From Anaerolinea sp. (GTDB taxonomy: Bacteria; Chloroflexota; Anaerolineae; Anaerolineales; Anaerolineaceae), in contig JAIWNK010000025.1 of NCBI GenBank assembly GCA_020216845.1, forward strand, positions 1 through 10,000: a stretch of 10,000 nt of DNA. Reading direction: 5' to 3'. Below are positions 6,123-10,000 of the stretch, in pieces. The translations under genes were made by a program, and so were the position numbers. The notes beneath the pieces were generated by a model. That model was given only the letters and a program-made list of their open reading frames with translations, was not told the origin of the DNA and ran no database searches. Within the stretch, counting starts at the first letter, position 1; each line of letters begins with the position of its first letter.

Positions 6123-7871
6123 CTAGCGGCTTCCTCTTCGCCCAAACTGACGCTCCAACAAATCCACCGAAAGGTGAATCATTGTTGGCCGTCCATGCGG
6201 ACAAGTGCGCGGTGAAACGCAACGCTCGAGGTCGAGCAACAAAGCCCGCTGCTCTTCCATCGAAAGCAATTGCCCAGCTTTGATTGCCGAACGTTTGCAC
6301 ACGCGCGCCGCGATCCGCCGTTCCACTTCTCGTTGCAAAGGGGCTTCATCCTCTTCAAAGTCCTCCACCACAGCCCGCACCGCAGCTGCGGGGTCCCCTC
6401 CCACAAGCAATGCCGGCAAACTGCGCACGCGAAAAGTGTTTGCCCCAAACAATTCCACTTCAAACCCCAAAGTGCGCAATGCATCCAATTGATCTTGCAA
6501 CAAACGCGCTTGCGCCGGCGGCAATTGCAACAGCAACGGCTCAAGCAATACCTGTGCCGCCACCTGATGACGTTCATACTGCTGCATCAACCGTTCAAAC
6601 AGCACACGTTCGTGCGCCGCATGTTGATCTATCAAATACAAACCATCTGGCCCTTCGGCAATCAAATAGGTTCCGCCAACCTGTCCAATCAGACGCAGCA
6701 AAGGCAAATTGCCAGAGGGCAGTTCCTCTTGCACAGCTGCGCCCACAGCCTCGTCTTGCCCGTTAACAGCAGCCGGGAGCTTCTCTTTTTGCTCCTCAGC
6801 AGCCATCTCCCAGGCCGGGTCAGGCATACGCGGCAGCGGGTCAGGGCGCCATCCCCCAACCGCCGTTGTCACAGTCGGCACAGGTGAATAAGCCAGCAAA
6901 GCCCGCCGCGCCGCTCGTGATACCCCGCTAAACACCCGATCCGGCACGCGAAAACGCACCTCCGCCTTGGCCGGATGCACATTCACATCCACCATCTCCG
7001 GCTCAAGCTCAACAAACAACACCGCCAACGGATACCGCCCCACCATCAACAAGGTGTGATACGCCTGCAACAAAGCCTGTGTCAGGGCAATATCTTGCAC
7101 CCAACGACCATTGACAAAGAATGTAATTTCACGGCGATTCGAACGCGTCAGCGCTACCGGGCTGATATAGCCCGTCACGCGCAAACCTTCATCCTCTAAA
7201 GTCACTTCCAACATCTGCCGGGCAGTCTCCACGCCAAATAGCTGCGCCAACACCTCGCGGCGATCCCCGTTGCCACTTGTTTGCAACGCAGGCCGTCCAT
7301 CCTGAAACAGTTGCAACGCCACATCTGCATAAGCCAATGCATAGCGGCTCAACAACGCATCAATCTGTTGCCGTTCCGTTGCATCCTGCTTCAAAAACTT
7401 CAGGCGTGCCGGCACATTGTAAAACAAGTCTTCCACCCGCACCACCGTGCCAATCGGTGCGCCAATCCGCTCCAAAGCCCCCATTTGCCCGCCTTCCACC
7501 ATCAGGCGCGCCCCTGCTTCAGCATCCTCTGTGCGAGAGACAAGCGTTAAACGCGCCACCGAGCCAATCGAGGCCAATGCTTCACCGCGAAAGCCCAACG
7601 TATGAATATGGAACAAATCATCCGCATTGCGCAACTTGCTCGTTGCGTGACGCGCCAGCGCCAACGCCACCTCATCCGCCGGAATGCCACAGCCATCATC
7701 CGCCACTTCAATCAGCCGCCGCCCAGCCGACTCCACGCGCACCACAATTCGGCGCGCATGTGCATCCAGCGCGTTTTCCAACAATTCCTTCACCACCGAA
7801 GCAGGCCGTTCCACCACTTCACCGGCAGCAATTTGAGAAGCAACATCATCGGGCAAAATTTGTATCGGCAT
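6123..7871 (-). CDS. mutL: DNA mismatch repair protein MutL, endonuclease type
   Basis: MutL is the ATP-dependent mediator of mismatch repair, coupling MutS recognition to strand incision. The 582-residue protein has a GHKL ATPase N-terminus numbered like E. coli MutL: ELLENALDA with general base E29 and metal ligand N33, then DDGCGI, GFRGEALASIGSV, and NVHPAKAEVRF in the transducer domain. A variable proline- and acid-rich linker (about 335-390) leads to the C-terminal dimerisation domain. That domain carries the nicking-endonuclease motif DQHA-x2-E-x4-E (415-426), the CKRSAIKAG segment (525-533) and the zinc-binding CPHGRP (557-562). It is therefore the MutH-independent type that nicks DNA itself. 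A GGGAG site 6 bases upstream supports the ATG at 7871. The gene is divergent from the HAD phosphatase gene and followed by the DegV-family gene. Identification is firm. Confidence 0.97.
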   Translation of the reverse strand: MPIQILPDDVASQIAAGEVVERPASVVKELLENALDAHARRIVVRVESAGRRLIEVADDGCGIPADEVALALARHATSKLRNADDLFHIHTLGFRGEALASIGSVARLTLVSRTEDAEAGARLMVEGGQMGALERIGAPIGTVVRVEDLFYNVPARLKFLKQDATERQQIDALLSRYALAYADVALQLFQDGRPALQTSGNGDRREVLAQLFGVETARQMLEVTLEDEGLRVTGYISPVALTRSNRREITFFVNGRWVQDIALTQALLQAYHTLLMVGRYPLAVLFVELEPEMVDVNVHPAKAEVRFRVPDRVFSGVSRAARRALLAYSPVPTVTTAVGGWRPDPLPRMPDPAWEMAAEEQKEKLPAAVNGQDEAVGAAVQEELPSGNLPLLRLIGQVGGTYLIAEGPDGLYLIDQHAAHERVLFERLMQQYERHQVAAQVLLEPLLLQLPPAQARLLQDQLDALRTLGFEVELFGANTFRVRSLPALLVGGDPAAAVRAVVEDFEEDEAPLQREVERRIAARVCKRSAIKAGQLLSMEEQRALLLDLERCVSPRTCPHGRPTMIHLSVDLLERQFGRRGSR

Positions 7872-7877
7872 CTTTGT

Positions 7878-7897
7878 CTCCCAACCCTGTAATTATA
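7878..7897 (-). promoter_or_regulatory. mutL -10 element and ribosome binding site
   Basis: On the minus strand TATAAT (7892-7897) is a perfect -10 hexamer, followed by GGGAG (7878-7882) 6 bases before the mutL ATG. The predicted start leaves a leader of about 14 bases. No clear -35 was found. Unlike tilS and the HAD gene, mutL thus has a conventional short leader with a Shine-Dalgarno sequence. Confidence 0.55.
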
Positions 7898-7908
7898 CCG
7901 TAAGGCGC

Positions 7909-7936
7909 TTGTTTTCGCTTCCGCTTGTGCTATAAT
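7909..7936 (+). promoter_or_regulatory. Extended -10 promoter of the HAD phosphatase gene, predicted leaderless
   Basis: TATAAT (7931-7936) is preceded by TGC, giving the same extended -10 TGCTATAAT as tilS. A weak -35, TTGTTT (7909-7914), lies 16 bases upstream. Only 7 pyrimidine-rich bases separate the hexamer from the ATG at 7944, and they contain no Shine-Dalgarno sequence. The message would start at or within one base of the start codon. The promoter lies back to back with that of mutL. Confidence 0.65.
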
Positions 7937-7943
7937 CTTTTCC

Positions 7944-8582
7944 ATGTTTTCAAAATCCATTCTATTCTTTGATCTCGATGACACCCTCTACCCACCCAAC
8001 AACAACCTGTGGGATTCGATCAGCCAACGCATGGAGCGCTATATTCAAGAAAAATTTGGCCTGACTGCCGAGCAAGCATCGAAACTGCGTGAGACCCTCT
8101 ATTGCACCTATGGCACAACCTTGCGCGGGCTACAAGCCACCTATCACATTGACGAAATAGAATACCTGAACTACGTTCACGATGTTCCGCTTGAGCAGTA
8201 CATTCACCCTAACCCCGATCTGCGCGCCCTGTTACAACGCTACCCTCAGCCCAAAATCGTCTTCACCAATGCCGATCAGGCACACGCGCAACGAGTCCTC
8301 AACCGGCTTGGAATTCGCGATATATTTGACGCCATCTACGATATCCTCGCCATTGCACCCTACTGCAAGCCCATGCCCGAAGCCTTTGAAATCGTCTTAC
8401 AGCAAACCGGTGCCGACCCCACTGCCAGCGTGTTCATAGACGACATGCCCAAAACTTTGCAAACAGCCCGGCAACTAGGGTTCACCACCGTCCTTGTCGG
8501 TGAACGCCAACAGTCAGATATCGCCCATTTCTGCATTCCCTCCATTCTCGACTTATCCAAAGTTCTGCCACCGCCCCAATGA
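7944..8582 (+). CDS. HAD-superfamily phosphatase, pyrimidine 5'-nucleotidase type
   Basis: This 212-residue cytoplasmic phosphohydrolase has the four HAD motifs. Motif I is FFDLDDTL, with nucleophile D10 and acid/base D12. Motif II is FTNAD, with T108. The motif III lysine is K142 in CKPMPEAF. Motif IV is FIDDMPKTL, with D166 and D167. An alpha-helical C1 cap lies between motifs I and II (about 17-90). The DLDDTLYP start, the FTNAD motif and the helical cap resemble the pyrimidine 5'-nucleotidase/SDT1 subfamily, which dephosphorylates nucleoside monophosphates. The true substrate is uncertain, and a general phosphoglycolate- or sugar-phosphatase role is possible. The start must be the ATG at 7944, because motif I begins within ten residues and an extended -10 sits just upstream. 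The stop overlaps the start of the following small membrane gene (ATGA). Confidence 0.88.
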   Translation: MFSKSILFFDLDDTLYPPNNNLWDSISQRMERYIQEKFGLTAEQASKLRETLYCTYGTTLRGLQATYHIDEIEYLNYVHDVPLEQYIHPNPDLRALLQRYPQPKIVFTNADQAHAQRVLNRLGIRDIFDAIYDILAIAPYCKPMPEAFEIVLQQTGADPTASVFIDDMPKTLQTARQLGFTTVLVGERQQSDIAHFCIPSILDLSKVLPPPQ

Positions 8583-8827
8583 ACGAACGTTTTTTTGCCA
8601 TTCTCTGCCTGGGATTGATCATTCTCATCCCCAACATCATCCTTTTCTCGCTGCTTTTGCGGCGCAAACCGCTGCGTCTACCCTTCTTCCACACCGCCAA
8701 CTGGAACCGCATTGCGCGCACAGCCCAACATCCCTGGAATCAGGAAGACGCCCAACTGGAAGAACTCTCTCAACGCGTCCAACAAATTCAATCCCCGCCT
8801 CATGATCCTTTAACCCCACCGAAGTAA
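8579..8827 (+). CDS. Small single-pass membrane protein of unknown function
   Basis: I do not recognise this 82-residue protein. Residues 5-27 form one strongly hydrophobic helix followed by RRK, so a short N-terminus outside and a cytoplasmic C-terminus are expected from the positive-inside rule. The tail has a Trp/Asn-rich segment (about 42-54), an acidic, Gln/Glu-rich, probably helical stretch (55-70), and a Pro-rich end. The ATG overlaps the HAD stop in ATGA and has no Shine-Dalgarno sequence, so it is probably translated by coupling. The S41 protease gene follows after 33 bases. The overlap and the continuous strand arrangement support a real gene. A role as a small membrane adaptor, possibly linked to the protease, is only a guess. 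Confidence 0.7.
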   Translation: MNERFFAILCLGLIILIPNIILFSLLLRRKPLRLPFFHTANWNRIARTAQHPWNQEDAQLEELSQRVQQIQSPPHDPLTPPK

Positions 8828-8846
8828 AATTATCCTATCTCTTTTC

Positions 8847-8851
8847 AGGAG
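8847..8851 (+). promoter_or_regulatory. Ribosome binding site for the S41 protease
   Basis: AGGAG lies 9 bases before the ATG at 8861 and fixes that start. The 33-base gap from the small membrane gene has no clear promoter or terminator, so the protease is probably in the same transcript. Confidence 0.75.
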
Positions 8852-8860
8852 TTGCCTACC

Positions 8861-10000
8861 ATGTCAAAAGCCTTAAGAATCATTCTCTCACTCGTCGTCA
8901 TCCTGTTTTTGATGACGTGTGCATTCACAGGCGGGGTTGTGACCGGTTGGTCCATCCCTCGCAACCTTGCTCGCAATCTGCCCATCCCCATCCCTGTTCC
9001 GCAAGAAGTGACCAGCCAAGACACCGGCACACCATCAGAATTAAGTGAACTCTTCCAACCATTCTGGTATGCCTGGCAATTGGTCCATCAAAACTATGTA
9101 GACCAACCCGTCAACGACACAGTTTTGATGCAAGGTGCCATTCGCGGCATGATGCAATCTCTCGGTGACCCGCACACCTCTTACATGGATCCCGACCAAT
9201 ATCGTCAGGCAAACACACCACTAGAAGGCGAATATGAAGGCATTGGGGCCTGGGTAGACATTAGCGGTGAATATCTGAAAATTATCAGCCCAATGCCCAA
9301 TTCCCCCGCCGAAAAAGCTGGCCTCAAAGCTGAAGACCAAATTGTTGCCGTAGATGGCGAAGATGTAACCGGAATGGATGGCAACTTAGTGTTGCGGCGC
9401 GTGCTTGGCCCCGCCGGAACTCAGGTCACCCTCACCATCCGTCGCCCAGAAATGACCGAAACCTTTGATGTCACCATCACGCGAGCAAAAATCGTCATCC
9501 CCAGTGTTGAAAGCAAAATGCTCGAAGGCAACATCGCCTACATTCAAATCTTCACCTTTGGCGAAAACACCGAAAAAGACCTGCGCCAACAGCTGGAAGA
9601 CCTAATGGCCCAAAACCCGGTTGGGATTATCCTTGACCTGCGCAACAATGGCGGCGGATATCTCTATACTGCCGTTGCCGTCGTCTCTCAATTCATCTCC
9701 TCTGGCCCCGTCTTATACGAAGTCTACGGCGACGGCAAACGGGATACCTACAAAGCCCTCGGCAATGGCATTGCAACAGAAATCCCATTGGTCGTACTCG
9801 TCAACGAAGGCACTGCTTCTGCCTCTGAAATCACCGCCGGCGCCATTCAAGACTACCAACGCGGCACACTGGTTGGCACAACCACCTTCGGCAAAGGCTC
9901 TGTGCAAATCTGGCAACCCCTTGGCACCGATGATGGCGCTGTGCGCATCACCGTGGCGCGTTGGCTCACCCCCAAAGAGCGCCAAATCAATGGCATTGGT
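8861..10000 (+). CDS. S41 carboxy-terminal processing protease with PDZ domain, 3' end outside window
   Basis: CTP/Tsp proteases cut proteins near their C-termini outside the cytoplasmic membrane. The visible 380 residues start with a basic n-region and one hydrophobic helix (about 6-30), a signal peptide or membrane anchor. A helical N-terminal region contains LGDPHTSYMDP (about 101-111). One PDZ domain follows (about 127-210), with SPAEKAGLKAEDQIVAVDG typical of substrate-gating PDZ domains. The peptidase core carries the segment AYIQIFTF (226-233) and LDLRNNGGG. Aligned with E. coli Tsp, the catalytic pair is S320 in GTASASEI and K345 in FGKGSVQ, with D331 at the third position. The active site is intact. 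The frame is still open at base 10000, after RQINGIG, so only a short C-terminus should be missing. It is the third gene of the HAD/small-protein cluster. Its substrate is unknown. Confidence 0.94.
   Translation, partial: MSKALRIILSLVVILFLMTCAFTGGVVTGWSIPRNLARNLPIPIPVPQEVTSQDTGTPSELSELFQPFWYAWQLVHQNYVDQPVNDTVLMQGAIRGMMQSLGDPHTSYMDPDQYRQANTPLEGEYEGIGAWVDISGEYLKIISPMPNSPAEKAGLKAEDQIVAVDGEDVTGMDGNLVLRRVLGPAGTQVTLTIRRPEMTETFDVTITRAKIVIPSVESKMLEGNIAYIQIFTFGENTEKDLRQQLEDLMAQNPVGIILDLRNNGGGYLYTAVAVVSQFISSGPVLYEVYGDGKRDTYKALGNGIATEIPLVVLVNEGTASASEITAGAIQDYQRGTLVGTTTFGKGSVQIWQPLGTDDGAVRITVARWLTPKERQINGIG

Noticed and set aside
6270..6887. + strand open frame opposite the MutL C-terminal half
   Set aside because: It is antisense to the conserved endonuclease and zinc motifs of MutL. 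Composition is explained by strand skew.
7277..7903. + strand open frame opposite the MutL N-terminal half, reaching into the intergenic region
   Set aside because: It is antisense to the GHKL ATPase motifs and Pro/His-rich. It overlaps the divergent promoter region.
8861..8925. Possible lipoprotein signal at Cys20 of the S41 protease (LMTC)
   Set aside because: Thr just before the Cys is not accepted in the usual lipobox, and the hydrophobic stretch continues beyond it. An ordinary signal peptide or anchor fits better.

Overview
The window is ordinary-looking, gene-dense chromosomal DNA from a free-living bacterium. It holds nine genes or gene parts, no rRNA or tRNA gene, no CRISPR array and no insertion sequence. 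The mix suggests Chloroflexota, possibly Anaerolineae: a receiver/CpaE-type ATPase fusion, a thermophile-type Sir2, an endonuclease-type MutL, and sigma70-like TATAAT promoters in moderately GC-rich DNA. That placement is an inference from gene style, not a database match.

Layout. (1) Positions 1-579 (+) are the 3' part of a tyrosine-recombinase-fold protein that has lost most catalytic residues. (2) tilS (542-1990, -) converges on it and overlaps its 3' end by 38 bases. (3) A 109-base divergent intergenic region carries promoters for tilS (-) and for the next operon (+), plus a perfect 7-bp hairpin next to that operon's ribosome binding site. (4) A three-gene + strand operon, joined by ATGA stop/start overlaps, encodes a receiver-CpaE/TadZ-like ATPase (2100-3260), a Sir2 NAD-dependent deacylase (3257-4024) and a soluble GAF histidine kinase (4021-5214). 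(5) On the - strand, mutL (6123-7871) is followed by a DegV-family lipid-binding protein (5211-6068), whose stop codon overlaps the kinase stop. (6) A 72-base divergent region separates mutL from a + strand cluster: a HAD phosphatase of the pyrimidine 5'-nucleotidase type (7944-8582), an 82-residue single-helix membrane protein of unknown function (8579-8827), and an S41 carboxy-terminal processing protease (8861 to beyond the right edge).

How the genes may work together. The kinase and the receiver-ATPase are a plausible cognate two-component pair: the kinase has intact H, N, G1 and G2 boxes, and the receiver keeps every phosphorylation residue. A NAD-dependent deacylase cotranscribed between them is the most unusual arrangement here. 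The ATPase half lacks the P-loop lysine, so it looks more like a TadZ-type localisation factor than a normal ATPase. tilS and mutL are housekeeping genes for tRNA-Ile decoding and mismatch repair.

Two whole-window signals stand out. tilS and the HAD gene each have the extended -10 TGCTATAAT only 6-7 bases before the ATG and no Shine-Dalgarno sequence, which predicts leaderless mRNAs. The + strand is richer in C than in G whichever strand the genes use, which looks like replication-strand skew. No intergenic stretch exceeds 110 bases, and I see no convincing intrinsic terminator.
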